A DNA stretch of 64,000 nucleotides, from contig JAJFHE010000003.1 of assembly GCA_021775755.1 (NCBI GenBank), positions 49,331-113,330 of the forward strand, given 5' to 3'. Positions 8,990-18,705 of the stretch are shown here, in pieces (the stretch's first letter is position 1; each line of letters opens with the position of its first letter). Source of the DNA: Hyphomicrobiales bacterium. Its GTDB lineage: Bacteria > Pseudomonadota > Alphaproteobacteria > Rhizobiales > JAJFHB01. The notes beneath the pieces were generated by a model. It was not told the origin of the DNA. It worked only from the letters and a program-made list of their open reading frames with translations, and ran no database searches. The translations under genes and the position numbers were made by a program.

Positions 8990-9043
8990 CGGTCTCCCCG
9001 CATACGAAATCTGAAGCCGCTTTATACCACCTAAACCATTGAA

Positions 9044-9060
9044 ATTCCAACAAATGGAAT
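9044..9060. promoter_or_regulatory. Inverted repeat ATTCCA-N5-TGGAAT
   Basis: Perfect 6-bp arms, 55-71 bases upstream of the LuxR-type gene start. It could be an autoregulatory operator. Confidence 0.4.
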
Positions 9061-9141
9061 ATCAAGGGGGTAGACCTCAGGGAGCGTTTTTGTTTGCGAC
9101 CCGGGCCATCTCTCGTCATTGTTCCAGCACTTTACCTCCTT

Positions 9142-9157
9142 GGGGGTATGTACCCCC
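9142..9157. promoter_or_regulatory. 16-bp palindrome GGGGGTATGTACCCCC upstream of potA
   Basis: Perfect 7-bp arms around TG, about 165 bases before the potA start. The GC-rich symmetric core in the pot regulatory region suggests an operator or a leader hairpin. Confidence 0.5.
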
Positions 9158-9308
9158 GCCAAGCCGCGATCCATAATTGGTCATCGTTTGAGGGGGAGAT
9201 GCCGGGGACCCACTGCGAAACGCATAAGCTGCGAGAATCTTGTGCAGCAGGCGTGTGTTTAGGCTGGCCAGAATCCGGGAACGCAGGGTTGTCGATGCGA
9301 AAGGCCCG

Positions 9309-10427
9309 ATGGGAAAAACTATGGGTGTGAACGAACCTGGCAGCAGCACCGCGGTTGCGATCACGAATATTGTCAAACGATACGGCATCGGCGACGCCTC
9401 CGTACTCGCGCTCAATGATGTGAGCCTCGAAATCCAGGACAATGAGTTCTTCACCCTGCTCGGGCCGTCCGGCTGCGGCAAAACCACTCTTTTGCGTATC
9501 ATCGCAGGATTTGAGCAGGTAACCGCGGGCGTCGTGCATCTCTACGGCGAAGAGATCGAGCAACTGCCGGCAAACAAGCGCCCGGTAAACACGGTATTTC
9601 AGCAGTATGCCCTGTTTCCGCACATGAGCGTGCTGGAGAATATCGCCTTCGGTCTGCGCATGCTCGGCAAAGGCAAGGCCGAAATTGAGTCCCGTGCGAA
9701 ACAGATGCTCGATCTTGTGCAGCTTGGCGGTTTCGCCGACCGGCGACCGGCGCAACTGTCAGGTGGACAGCAACAGCGCGTGGCGCTCGCCCGCGCCCTC
9801 GCCCCCGCCCCGAAGGTTCTGCTTCTCGATGAGCCGCTTTCGGCATTGGATCTCAAACTGCGCCAGGCGATGCGCGTGGAGCTTAAGCAAATTCAGGAAG
9901 ATACCGGCATCACGTTCGTGTTCGTAACGCACGATCAGGAGGAAGCGCTCACGATGTCTGATCGTATTGCGGTCATGTCGTCGGGCGAGTTGCAGCAAAT
10001 CGGCACGGCACATGAAGTCTATGAAGAGCCCAGGAACAAGTTCGTCGCGGGCTTTATTGGCGAGACAAACCTTCTCGATGTCACCGTCGAAGAGGTTCGC
10101 GCCGATGCAGCCATGTGCAGGGTTGGCGACGGCGCACCGATCGCGTGCAGCGTTGCAGGCAACACCACAAAGGGCGCAAGGGGACACATTTCGATACGCC
10201 CCGAGCGCATGTCGGTTAGCAAACCGAAACGAGGCGACAAGCTGACGGGTATCGTCGACCGGCTTGTCTATCTGGGAACCGACACGCAATGCCTCCTGCA
10301 TCTTGATAACGGGACGGAGATTACCGTACGTGCTCAGAACGCCCATGAGTCAACGCTTGGCGTCGGACCGGGAGACCGGGCTGCCTTGAACATCGATGCC
10401 GGCGCAGCGCGCCTGTTGGTAGACTGA
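9309..10427 (+). CDS. potA: Polyamine ABC transporter ATPase PotA
   Basis: ATPase of a spermidine/putrescine importer, 372 residues from the ATG at 9309 (AAAGG a few bases upstream; an ATG at 9321 is an alternative). Walker A GPSGCGKTT at 52-60, Q-loop FQQYALFPH, signature LSGGQQQRVALARAL, Walker B VLLLDEPLSALD, switch His THDQ. A C-terminal TOBE domain follows from about residue 270. The gene overlaps potB by one base (TGATG), and the four pot genes form one operon. Confidence 0.93.
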   Translation: MGKTMGVNEPGSSTAVAITNIVKRYGIGDASVLALNDVSLEIQDNEFFTLLGPSGCGKTTLLRIIAGFEQVTAGVVHLYGEEIEQLPANKRPVNTVFQQYALFPHMSVLENIAFGLRMLGKGKAEIESRAKQMLDLVQLGGFADRRPAQLSGGQQQRVALARALAPAPKVLLLDEPLSALDLKLRQAMRVELKQIQEDTGITFVFVTHDQEEALTMSDRIAVMSSGELQQIGTAHEVYEEPRNKFVAGFIGETNLLDVTVEEVRADAAMCRVGDGAPIACSVAGNTTKGARGHISIRPERMSVSKPKRGDKLTGIVDRLVYLGTDTQCLLHLDNGTEITVRAQNAHESTLGVGPGDRAALNIDAGAARLLVD

Positions 10428-11359
10428 TGGCCGGCGCCCTCAACCCCGGCGGCGGTGGTGCCGCGTCCGGTGTGTTCGGTGCACTGCGCGGCTGGTTGCT
10501 CGCACCCTCGCTCATCGTCATCGGGTTCTTCCTGCTGGCGCCAGTCTGCATGATGTTGATCTATTCGTTCCTCACCAAGGATTTCCGCGGCGGAGTGATT
10601 TGGGAATTTTCGCTTGCAGCCTACGACCAGTTCATTTTCGACAGAGGACTGTTCGGTGACGAGCCTCCCAAGATCGAATGGATCTACATCACCATATTCT
10701 GGCGCTCGATCTGGCAGGCGGCCATTGCCACCATCCTTTGTCTGGTGATCGGCTTTCCCACCGCCTATTTCATCGCAACCAGACCGGCCGCCACGCGTAC
10801 GGTATGGCTGTTCCTCGTAACGATCCCTTATTGGGTGAACCTTCTTATCCGCACCGTATCGATGAAGTTCCTTATTCGCGACACGGGACCGCTCAATGAA
10901 TGGCTGATCCAGTTCGGTGTGATCGACACACCCATACACGTCATCAACACAAACATCGCGGTGCAGCTCGGTCTGTTCTATTCCTACCTGCCATTCATGG
11001 TGCTGCCCATCTACGCGTCCGTCGAGCGCTACAACTTCGCCCTGTCGGAAGCTGCCCGGGATCTTTACGCCAGTCGCTGGACCACTTTGAGGGAAGTGCT
11101 CCTCCCAACTGTCAAACCCGGCATCGTGGCCGGCTGCATACTTGTATTTGTGCCCAGCCTTGGCGCCTTCCTCGCACCCGATCTGCTGGGCGGCGCCAAA
11201 ACATTCATGATCGGATCGCTGATTGAGGAACAATTCAAGGGCAACGCGGGCAATTGGCCATTCGGCGCCGCGGCATCGATGATCCTGTTGACCGTGGTTC
11301 TGATCGTCCTGATGATCTATGCGCGTCAGCAGTCGCGGGCGGAAGAGAGAGGACACTGA
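10427..11359 (+). CDS. potB: Polyamine ABC transporter permease PotB
   Basis: Inner-membrane permease of 310 residues with about six helices, the first at about 25-48 ([21 protein letters not shown]). The binding-protein-dependent transport loop is present: [31 protein letters not shown] at about 205-235. It ends one base before the GTG start of potC. Assigned by order (A-B-C-D) and by its partner PotC. Confidence 0.92.
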   Translation: MAGALNPGGGGAASGVFGALRGWLLAPSLIVIGFFLLAPVCMMLIYSFLTKDFRGGVIWEFSLAAYDQFIFDRGLFGDEPPKIEWIYITIFWRSIWQAAIATILCLVIGFPTAYFIATRPAATRTVWLFLVTIPYWVNLLIRTVSMKFLIRDTGPLNEWLIQFGVIDTPIHVINTNIAVQLGLFYSYLPFMVLPIYASVERYNFALSEAARDLYASRWTTLREVLLPTVKPGIVAGCILVFVPSLGAFLAPDLLGGAKTFMIGSLIEEQFKGNAGNWPFGAAASMILLTVVLIVLMIYARQQSRAEERGH

Positions 11360-11360
11360 C

Positions 11361-12176
11361 GTGGCAGCTCCCGGTTCAGACATCCGGCGCTATCCAGGCT
11401 TTTTGCCGATCACGATCCTGTGCCTTGTGATGCTGTATGCCCCATTGATCATTGTGATGATCTACAGTTTTAACGACTCGCGGTCGATCACATCATGGGG
11501 CGGTTTCAGTCTGCGCTGGTATGAAGAAGTCTTCTTCGGCCTGGAGGCGGCAAAGTTCAAGGTTGCCGCATTGAACTCGCTGTTCATAGCCGTGATGGCG
11601 GGCATCACCTCCACCGTATTGGCGACAGCCGCCGCGCTGGCAATGATCCGGGGCGGTTCATTCCGCGGCAAACCGGCGAGTTTCGCCCTCATCAATCTGC
11701 CGCTCATGGTGCCGGAGATTGTCACTGCTGTGGCGACGCTCATTTTCTTCTCCACGATCGGCTTCACGCGCGGCGTGGCGACAATCCTCGTCGCCCACAT
11801 CGTGTTCTGTATTCCTTTTGCCTATCTTCCGATCGCGGCACGGCTTCAGGGAATTGAAAGCGTTTACGAGCAGGCCGCCATGGACCTCTACGCCAGCCGA
11901 GCACAGGCCTTCTGGCAGGTACTCATGCCGTTGATGCTGCCCGGAATAATTTCCGGCTTCCTGCTCGCTTTCATCATTTCCCTCGATGACTTCATCATCA
12001 CGAATTTTGTCAAAGGTGCCGGCGTGGAAACACTGCCGACAGCCATATTCGGGGCGGTGAAACAGGGCATAAAACCCAACATCATGGCCCTGTCGACTTT
12101 GATGCTTCTTATCTCCGTAATCTTCGTCACGATCTCCTACTTTGTCGGGAAGAGCGGGGCGAAATCCAGCCAGTAA
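11361..12176 (+). CDS. potC: Polyamine ABC transporter permease PotC
   Basis: Second permease, 271 residues. I chose the GTG at 11361, with GAGAGGA upstream, rather than the longer in-frame ORF that overlaps potB. Helices begin at about residue 17; the EAA loop is [31 protein letters not shown]. The [20 protein letters not shown] segment is typical of PotC. Confidence 0.92.
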   Translation: MAAPGSDIRRYPGFLPITILCLVMLYAPLIIVMIYSFNDSRSITSWGGFSLRWYEEVFFGLEAAKFKVAALNSLFIAVMAGITSTVLATAAALAMIRGGSFRGKPASFALINLPLMVPEIVTAVATLIFFSTIGFTRGVATILVAHIVFCIPFAYLPIAARLQGIESVYEQAAMDLYASRAQAFWQVLMPLMLPGIISGFLLAFIISLDDFIITNFVKGAGVETLPTAIFGAVKQGIKPNIMALSTLMLLISVIFVTISYFVGKSGAKSSQ

Positions 12177-12236
12177 TGGCGCAACCTTGCGGGGCTCCAG
12201 ACCTTGGCCCCGATCGCATACCCAGGGAGAAAACAC

Positions 12237-13274
12237 ATGAAAACACTACTGAAACTTGGCGTCGCGGGCTTGGCCCTGGCGCTCGCCTCGGGCGCCGCGC
12301 AGGCAGCCGACAAGCTCTCCATTTATCACTGGTTTGAGTACATTCCCCAGGAACTCCTCGATAAGTTCTCTTCTGAGACCGGTATTGAAGTGACAATGGA
12401 CACGTTCGATTCCAACGAATCGATGCTGGCAACGCTCAAGGCCGGTGGCATGGGTTCCTACGATGTGGCCGTGCCGGGCGACTACATGGTCGAGATCATG
12501 ATCAACGAGGGCTTGCTTGACACGTTTGAACGCTCCGAGCTGCAGAACTTCGACAACATCCAGGATCAGTGGGTCGACGTTTCGTTCGATCCCGGCCGCC
12601 GCCACTCGATACCCTACCAGTGGGGCAGCACCAGCTTTGCGGTCAATCGTGACATGTTCAGCGGCAACATCCGCACGACTGACATCCTGTTTAATCCGCC
12701 CGAGGAGCTGCGCGGCAAGATCAACATGCTCGACAGCCAGGGTGAGGTCATCTTGATGGCGCAACTTCACCTCGGCATCCCGCAGTGCTCGACCGATCGC
12801 GACCAGCTGCGCGCGCTTGATGCGCTGCTGCAGGAAGCCAAGGCACACTGGGCATCGTTCGGTTCCGACACGGCCAAGGACGTTCTCGTCTCCGGTGACG
12901 CAGCCGTCGGCCAGATCTGGAACGGCTTCTCCGCCAAGGCTCGCGAAGAAGGTGCTAATATCGAATACTCGTACCCGGCCCAGGGATATGTCGCATGGAT
13001 GGACAATGTCGTCCTTCTGAGAGATGCCCCGAACCGGGCTTCGGCCATCAAGTTCATGGACTTCCTGCTCGAAGCGGACAATGCGGCGGCCGTCACGAAT
13101 TTTGCGCAGTACACGTCGGGAGTGGAAGGTGTGACGCCGCTTCTGACCGAAGCACTGCAGAATTCGCCGGAGGCCAATCCGCCGGCAGATGCACCGACAG
13201 GAACCTTCATCGCCGTATGTGATGAAGAAACCCAGGCGCTCTATGACGCGGTCTGGACGCGCCTGAAAAAGTAA
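12237..13274 (+). CDS. potD: Polyamine-binding periplasmic protein PotD/PotF-like
   Basis: Substrate-binding protein of 345 residues with a clear signal peptide (MKTLLKLGVAGLALALASGAA, cleavage after AQA near 22). The mature protein begins DKLSIYHWFEYIPQELLDKF, the PotD/PotF opening. GGGAGAAAA precedes the ATG. Acidic and aromatic residues typical of polyamine sites are present, but putrescine and spermidine cannot be distinguished by eye. A strong hairpin terminator follows. Confidence 0.9.
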   Translation: MKTLLKLGVAGLALALASGAAQAADKLSIYHWFEYIPQELLDKFSSETGIEVTMDTFDSNESMLATLKAGGMGSYDVAVPGDYMVEIMINEGLLDTFERSELQNFDNIQDQWVDVSFDPGRRHSIPYQWGSTSFAVNRDMFSGNIRTTDILFNPPEELRGKINMLDSQGEVILMAQLHLGIPQCSTDRDQLRALDALLQEAKAHWASFGSDTAKDVLVSGDAAVGQIWNGFSAKAREEGANIEYSYPAQGYVAWMDNVVLLRDAPNRASAIKFMDFLLEADNAAAVTNFAQYTSGVEGVTPLLTEALQNSPEANPPADAPTGTFIAVCDEETQALYDAVWTRLKK

Positions 13275-13368
13275 GCCTGCACCTTTGGCGGCATGGCGGG
13301 TTCACCGTCGTGCCGCAGGGTGAATGCGGCAGCCGGCGCGTTCCGGTGCAACCCTTTGAGATACCCTC

Positions 13369-13407
13369 CGGCACCGGCGCCCCAGCGGCGCCGGTGCCGC
13401 GCCTTTT
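13369..13407 (+). terminator. Rho-independent terminator after potD
   Basis: A perfect 13-bp GC-rich stem (13369-13381 with 13387-13399) with a 5-base loop, then CGCCTTTTA. It lies between potD and the HAD gene, so the HAD gene probably has its own promoter or lives on read-through. Confidence 0.85.
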
Positions 13408-13427
13408 AGCCTTGGAACCACACCCAA

Positions 13428-14135
13428 ATGGAAAACCTGAAAACCTTGTTTTTCGATGTTTTTGGGACGGCAGTCGATTGGCGCACCAGCATTGTCCGCG
13501 AGCTTTCAACCTTTGGCGCCCGACGGGGCGTCGAAGCCGATTGGTCCGCGTTCGCAGATGCCTGGCGCGGGCTCTATCAGCCAGCCATGGAAGAAGTGCG
13601 CAGTGGCCGGCGCCAGTGGACCATTCTCGACGAATTGCACCGCGAAAGCCTCACCGCACTGTTTGAGCGCTTCGAAATCTCCGGTGTCAGCGCCACGGAT
13701 GCCGATGAACTGAACCGGGCATGGCACCGGCTCGACCCCTGGCCCGATGTGGTTGGCGGACTGACACGATTGCGCGGGACGTACATCATCTCCACTCTCT
13801 CGAACGGCAACACGGCGCTTTTGGTAAACATGGCGAAACGTGCCGGATTGCCGTGGGATGTGGTGCTCGGCGGCGAAACCGCACACGCCTACAAACCTGT
13901 GCCGGAAGCCTATCTGCGAAACATCGCCCTGCTCGGCCTCGAAGCCGCGCAGTGCATGATGGTCGCAGCTCACAACGACGACCTCGTGGCGGCGGCAAAG
14001 CTTGGTATGCGCACTGCATTTGTACTGCGCCCCAACGAGTTCGGCCCGGGTCAGACAACCGATCTCCAAGCGCACGCGGACTGGGACGTGGTCACAGACA
14101 CGATGACCGGACTTGCCGACGCGCTTGACTGCTGA
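13428..14135 (+). CDS. Haloacid dehalogenase, type II (HAD superfamily)
   Basis: A 235-residue HAD hydrolase. Motif I is FFDVFGTAVDWR (nucleophile Asp10), motif II ISTLSNGN, the conserved Lys is in AYKPVPEAY, and motif III/IV is MMVAAHNDDL. This is the signature of 2-haloacid dehalogenase type II rather than a phosphatase. It lies between a polyamine operon and an amidase; such neighbours often carry out amide or small-acid catabolism, but the true substrate is unknown. Confidence 0.85.
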   Translation: MENLKTLFFDVFGTAVDWRTSIVRELSTFGARRGVEADWSAFADAWRGLYQPAMEEVRSGRRQWTILDELHRESLTALFERFEISGVSATDADELNRAWHRLDPWPDVVGGLTRLRGTYIISTLSNGNTALLVNMAKRAGLPWDVVLGGETAHAYKPVPEAYLRNIALLGLEAAQCMMVAAHNDDLVAAAKLGMRTAFVLRPNEFGPGQTTDLQAHADWDVVTDTMTGLADALDC

Positions 14136-14173
14136 TATCGGGCATACCTTCACTCATACGACAGGTGGCGAAA

Positions 14174-15592
14174 ATGACAGGGCATCTTTGTGACAATACG
14201 GCGAGCGAACTTGCTCGCCTCATCCGGGACAAGGAGGTATCGCCGGTCGATGTGATGGCGTCGTCGCTTGAACGGATCGCAAAGATCCAGCCTGTATTGA
14301 ACCCGTTCTGTTTTGTTTTCGAGGACGAGGCCCGCGCGCTTGCGCAAAAAGCCGAAGATGCCGTCATGCGGGGCGACGTACTGGGACCGCTGCACGGTGT
14401 TCCTATCGCCATCAAGGACTTCACACCTACCAAGGGAAAGCGCACGACGCGCGGCTCATACGCGTTTGAAAACTGGGTGCCCGACTGGGACCCGGCAATC
14501 GTAACCCGGCTGCGCGCCGCCGGCTCCATCATGGTCGGCAAGACAACGACACCGGAATTTGCCCATTCAAGCTTCACGCGCAGCCCTTTGTGGGGTCACA
14601 CGCGTAACCCCTGGAACCCGGCACGCACGACAGGCGGCTCGTCCGGCGGTTCAGGCGCCGCCGTGGCGACCGGATGCGTCGCACTTGCCGAAGGCACGGA
14701 CATGGGCGGCTCCGTACGCATTCCCGCAGCGCTTTGCGGCACCGTCGGTCTCAAGCCGAGCCTCGGGCGCATTCCGATGGATATCCTGCCCTGGGTGTTC
14801 GACAACATTTCGCATTTCGGCCCACTCGCACGCACCGTCGACGATGCCGCTCTTTTCCTGCGCGTAACCGAGGGCCCGCTTGAGAGTGACATCCGCAGCC
14901 AGATCGCACCGCTTGCCCTCCCCGACAGTTTGGACGGCAATGTCGAGGGGTTGCGGATCGCCCTGTCCACCGATCTCGGATTCTATCAGGTACATGACGA
15001 TGTGGCGGCAAACCTCCAAGGTGTAGCCGATGCACTACGCGGCGCCGGAGCGATCGTAGAAGAGATCGATCTCGCCTGGAACGCCAACATGGTCAAGGCG
15101 TGGGCTGACTATTGGGATGTTTACCTCGCCGCAGCGTTTCACCATGTACTACCGGAGTACCGCGACAAACTTGATCCCAACATCGTCGCCATCATGGAGC
15201 GCGGACTGAAAATGGACGCCATTACCTTCAAGAATCTTGAGGGCGTGCGCACCGCGCAATGGCAAGCGCTGGCTCCATACTTCGAAACCTACGATGCCCT
15301 GCTCTGCCCGACCATGGCCCAGCCCGCGCCGCCCGCGGACGCCGAAGACGACGATTTCGATCATGTCGACGAAAACGGCCGGTTACACGGTTTGGACATG
15401 ACATCGATCTTCAACAATATCGCCGAATGCCCTGCACTGTCGGTACCCTCGGGATGGACAAAAGATGAACTGCCCACGGCCGCGCAGATCGTCGGCCGAA
15501 GGTTCGATGATCCGACAGTCCTCAACATTGGCAAGGCCATACAGCTCGCCCGCCCCTGGGCACGGCGGCGCCCGCCTGTGCTGTTATGGTAG
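14174..15592 (+). CDS. Amidase (amidase signature family)
   Basis: A 472-residue serine amidase. Catalytic Ser-cisSer-Lys residues are visible: Lys in GVPIAIKDFT, the glycine- and serine-rich GGSSGGSGAAVA, and the nucleophile region DMGGSVRIPAALCG. I chose ATG at 14174 because AGGTGG is 5 bases upstream; a GTG at 14165 is an alternative. Likely hydrolyses a small amide or carbamate, cytoplasmic (no signal peptide). It converges on the histidine kinase gene, with a 14-base gap. Confidence 0.88.
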   Translation: MTGHLCDNTASELARLIRDKEVSPVDVMASSLERIAKIQPVLNPFCFVFEDEARALAQKAEDAVMRGDVLGPLHGVPIAIKDFTPTKGKRTTRGSYAFENWVPDWDPAIVTRLRAAGSIMVGKTTTPEFAHSSFTRSPLWGHTRNPWNPARTTGGSSGGSGAAVATGCVALAEGTDMGGSVRIPAALCGTVGLKPSLGRIPMDILPWVFDNISHFGPLARTVDDAALFLRVTEGPLESDIRSQIAPLALPDSLDGNVEGLRIALSTDLGFYQVHDDVAANLQGVADALRGAGAIVEEIDLAWNANMVKAWADYWDVYLAAAFHHVLPEYRDKLDPNIVAIMERGLKMDAITFKNLEGVRTAQWQALAPYFETYDALLCPTMAQPAPPADAEDDDFDHVDENGRLHGLDMTSIFNNIAECPALSVPSGWTKDELPTAAQIVGRRFDDPTVLNIGKAIQLARPWARRRPPVLLW

Positions 15593-15606
15593 GGCGCGGA
15601 ACGCTT

Positions 15607-17673
15607 TCAGTCCGCCTCGCCGCTTGTATCCGGAGCCTTTTCGGGAAGATTGAAACAGAACCGGCTGCCACCTGAATACTCAGTATCCAGCCAGAGAGTT
15701 CCGCCGTGACGCTCGACAATACGGCGGCAGATCGCAAGTCCGATTCCCGTTCCCGGATAGTCCTGCTTCCCGTGCAGACGCTGGAATACTTCCAGGACGC
15801 GCTCTGCGTATTGTGGGTCGATGCCGATTCCGTTGTCGCTGACGCCAATGATCCACCGTCCGTCACGATGTTCCGCATCGACAGTGACGGAGGGGGCCGC
15901 CTCGCCGCGAAACTTTATGGAATTGCTGATGAGGTTCTGGAACAGCTGACGGACGAGGACGGGTTCGCACTCAAGGTCCGGCAGCTCGCCGACAGTAATT
16001 GTCGCGCCGGCTTCGCTGATCTGACGTGCGAGATTCTCCTGCGCTTCCTTCACCAGCTTCGCCAGACTGCAGTGTTCATACTGCATGTTTGCGGTACCGA
16101 TCCGCGCGAACTTCAAAAGATCCGTGATAAGCCCGCGCGCCCGCGACGCACCGCTCGCCGCGATGTTCAGAAACTGCGCTCCTTCCTCATCCATGAGATC
16201 GGCATAGTCTTCCAGCATCACCGACGTGGCACTCTCGATTTGCCGCAAGGGTTCCTGCAGATCGTGCGACGCCACGAACGCAAAGCGCGCGAGTTCCTCG
16301 TTCACTTCCTGGAGCGACATCACCTGCTTCGAAAGTGATTGTTCGGCCACGGTACGGCGCTGCACCTCCTGCTCCAGAGCATCGTAGGCGCGATGCGATG
16401 CGATCCGCGTTTCAACCCACCGCGCCATCAGGCCGAGCATCTCAAGATCATCGGCCCCAAGCGCACGCCTGGCCTCACCCCTGGCCGTGAACGCGAGCAC
16501 GCCAAACGGCTGGTCCTCCATGTAGAGCGGCGCACCGATAAATGTGGCAGCAGGTTCGACGCCGAAGCTTGGAAGGAAGTCATCCCGTGACGTTTCAACC
16601 GCGCCAAACGCGAGCGGGGCTCCGCTATCAAGCACGCGCCCGCAACCTGTAGCGTCACGGTCAAACGCCACTCCGGATTGAATAAGGTTCGAAGCGCCCG
16701 CGCTGTATGCAATTTGGCAGTCGCGATCGCGGACTTCAACTACGAGGCCCGACTCCAGGCCGAAATGTGCGCATCCGAAATCAAGGATTGAGCCCAGCAC
16801 ATCACCTTGTGAGGCCTCTGGATTGGAAGCAAACCAGTTCAAGGACTCAAGAACCGCGCCACGCCGGTGGGCCGCAGTGACATCCCGGCCGACCGCCTGA
16901 TACTCGCTCACTTCTCCGTTCGGGTCACCGAACGCCCGGGTATTCCATTGCATCCAACACCCTTCCTCCGAACCGCTTGTATCGAATATTTCGAACAAAT
17001 GACTTTCGCCGGGCCGGATTGTGTCGAGCACCGCCTTGAGTTCGCCGGAAAAATTATCGGAGTGCCAACTATAGATACTTCCGCCGACCAGTTCCTCACG
17101 GCTTCGCCCCCTCAAGGCGCAATAAGCGGCATTCACGAACGTGCGTTCACCATCCGGCGTAAATCGGACAATGGGCTCCGCCTGGTCGTCGATAATCGCC
17201 TGAAACTTCACCTTTTCGGCAATGACCGCTTCTTGCGGGAATTTTACATCCGAAATATCGCGTCCAACCGCCTGTATCTCCGTAATCCGGTCATCAGCTT
17301 CGGAAAGCGCGGTGCGGTGCCAGTGCAGCCAGACAACGCGGCCATCGCGGGTAATGTCGCGCCGCTCATGCACGTTGGTCTTGCCGGGAAGCAGTTCGCC
17401 GAGAGAGAGAAGTACATGCTCACGCTCGTCCTCCGGGACAAGATCGATAAACCGTTTTCCAAGCAGGTCCTCCCGCGACCGCCCGTAGTAACGGCAGTAG
17501 GCATCGTTGGCGAACGTGATTGTAGTGTCCGGCGTGAAGCGGCAAACGAGTTCATTTTGCTCCTGAACAACGTCCTCGAACAGCTGCTTTTGCTGCTCAA
17601 GGAGCTCGCGCGTCGCGGCACTAAACTCGTCAGCCTCGCCCGTCGGCTGCGGTGGATTCTTGTCTTTCGACAC
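15607..17673 (-). CDS. PAS/PAS/GAF sensor histidine kinase
   Basis: A 688-residue kinase without transmembrane segments, so a cytoplasmic sensor. Domains in order: PAS about 25-145, PAS about 155-270, GAF about 285-425, a short coiled coil, then HisKA with phosphoacceptor His470 in FVASHDLQEPLR. The ATPase domain follows: N box NLISNSIKF near 580, G1 DNGIGI at 613-618, G2 GTGIGLA at 641-647. The HDLQEPLR H box is that of phytochrome-like and hybrid PAS kinases. No response regulator is adjacent, so it is an orphan. Confidence 0.92.
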   Translation of the reverse strand: MSKDKNPPQPTGEADEFSAATRELLEQQKQLFEDVVQEQNELVCRFTPDTTITFANDAYCRYYGRSREDLLGKRFIDLVPEDEREHVLLSLGELLPGKTNVHERRDITRDGRVVWLHWHRTALSEADDRITEIQAVGRDISDVKFPQEAVIAEKVKFQAIIDDQAEPIVRFTPDGERTFVNAAYCALRGRSREELVGGSIYSWHSDNFSGELKAVLDTIRPGESHLFEIFDTSGSEEGCWMQWNTRAFGDPNGEVSEYQAVGRDVTAAHRRGAVLESLNWFASNPEASQGDVLGSILDFGCAHFGLESGLVVEVRDRDCQIAYSAGASNLIQSGVAFDRDATGCGRVLDSGAPLAFGAVETSRDDFLPSFGVEPAATFIGAPLYMEDQPFGVLAFTARGEARRALGADDLEMLGLMARWVETRIASHRAYDALEQEVQRRTVAEQSLSKQVMSLQEVNEELARFAFVASHDLQEPLRQIESATSVMLEDYADLMDEEGAQFLNIAASGASRARGLITDLLKFARIGTANMQYEHCSLAKLVKEAQENLARQISEAGATITVGELPDLECEPVLVRQLFQNLISNSIKFRGEAAPSVTVDAEHRDGRWIIGVSDNGIGIDPQYAERVLEVFQRLHGKQDYPGTGIGLAICRRIVERHGGTLWLDTEYSGGSRFCFNLPEKAPDTSGEAD

Positions 17674-17792
17674 GTCTCGCTGCCCTTTCTAAGGCGTTGG
17701 ATCCGTCTCTCTTAACAGCTCTACCGCTTCATTTAGTCACAATATTATGAATGTATACAAATGAATTATTCGTGCGCCGCGACACAAATTCC

Positions 17793-18590
17793 CTATTTGC
17801 CGGAAAACCGGGGCGCTCGCTTCTCCCGAAACGCCGCGGTACCTTCCTGCAGATCCGCGGTACGCGACACATCGTGGAAGGAGCGCGACTCAAGCCGCAG
17901 CGAATCGTCAAGCGGCATACCCACCGCCCGGAGCATGACCTCCTTGGCAAATCGTTGGGCGAGCGGCGCGCGCGATGCAAGCCGTTCCGCGTACACAAGT
18001 GCTTCTTCCAGCAACCCGTTTTGCGGCACAATCCGGTTGACCAGGCCTATTCGCAACGCATGTTCCGCATCGATACGCTCGCCCGACAGGATCATTTCCA
18101 TGGCGTTACCCAGTCCGACAATCAACGGCAACCGAACGCAACCGCCATCGCACGGATGAAACCCCCATCGCACATCCTGATGTCCGAACTGTGCATTGGG
18201 GGAGCAGAATCTGATATCCGCAGCCAGGGCAATTTCAAGTCCGCCCGATACCGCAAATCCATTGATGGCGGCAACGATCGGTTTGTAGATCTCCATGCCG
18301 CGCGTGATCCCGCCAATGCCCGGGCCATTGGTAACGCCGTCCCGAAATGCCGCTTCGGATTGCTCCGCGTAGGCCATGGTGTAGGTTTTGAGATCCGCTC
18401 CTGAACAGAACGCCCGCTCGCCGGCGCCGGTGATCACTGCCACTCTCAGCGATGCGTCCGCGGAAAACTCCTTCCACACCTCGATCAGGCGGTCATTGGC
18501 TTCAAAGTCCAGTGCGTTCAGTTTCTCTTCCGCATCTATGGTAACGAGAAGAACGTCCGTAAAACGTTCCGTCTTGATGGCATTGCCCAT
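17793..18590 (-). CDS. Enoyl-CoA hydratase/isomerase family protein
   Basis: A 265-residue crotonase-fold protein: ITGAGERAFCSGADLKT near residue 60 (oxyanion-hole segment), AINGFAVSGGLEIALAADIRFCSPNAQFGHQDVRWGFHPCDGG at 108-150 (second oxyanion-hole and active-site region). Trimer-type C-terminal helices follow. Glu at the usual catalytic sites is only partly kept, so hydratase and isomerase cannot be told apart. It is divergent from the acyl-CoA ligase gene, suggesting a shared acyl-CoA pathway. Confidence 0.85.
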   Translation of the reverse strand: MGNAIKTERFTDVLLVTIDAEEKLNALDFEANDRLIEVWKEFSADASLRVAVITGAGERAFCSGADLKTYTMAYAEQSEAAFRDGVTNGPGIGGITRGMEIYKPIVAAINGFAVSGGLEIALAADIRFCSPNAQFGHQDVRWGFHPCDGGCVRLPLIVGLGNAMEMILSGERIDAEHALRIGLVNRIVPQNGLLEEALVYAERLASRAPLAQRFAKEVMLRAVGMPLDDSLRLESRSFHDVSRTADLQEGTAAFREKRAPRFSGK

Positions 18591-18705
18591 GAGATTTGCA
18601 CCCTTAATCTTTCAAACTGCAATACGGGAACATCCCGCCGGTGGACTTGAGGCGCATGGCCTTCGGTGCTTAATACCAGTGTCTGTGTAAGCGGAGGAAG
18701 CGCGA

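Larger units (their letters stand above)
8990..9308. other. Divergent control region between the LuxR-type gene and potABCD
   Basis: About 320 bp with two inverted repeats, listed separately at 9044-9060 and 9142-9157. No ORF with a credible start is seen before potA. Confidence 0.6.

Noticed and set aside
10334..11383. 349-codon leftward frame over potB
   Set aside because: It is antisense to a well-supported potB with a full permease motif set; no RBS and no recognisable domain.
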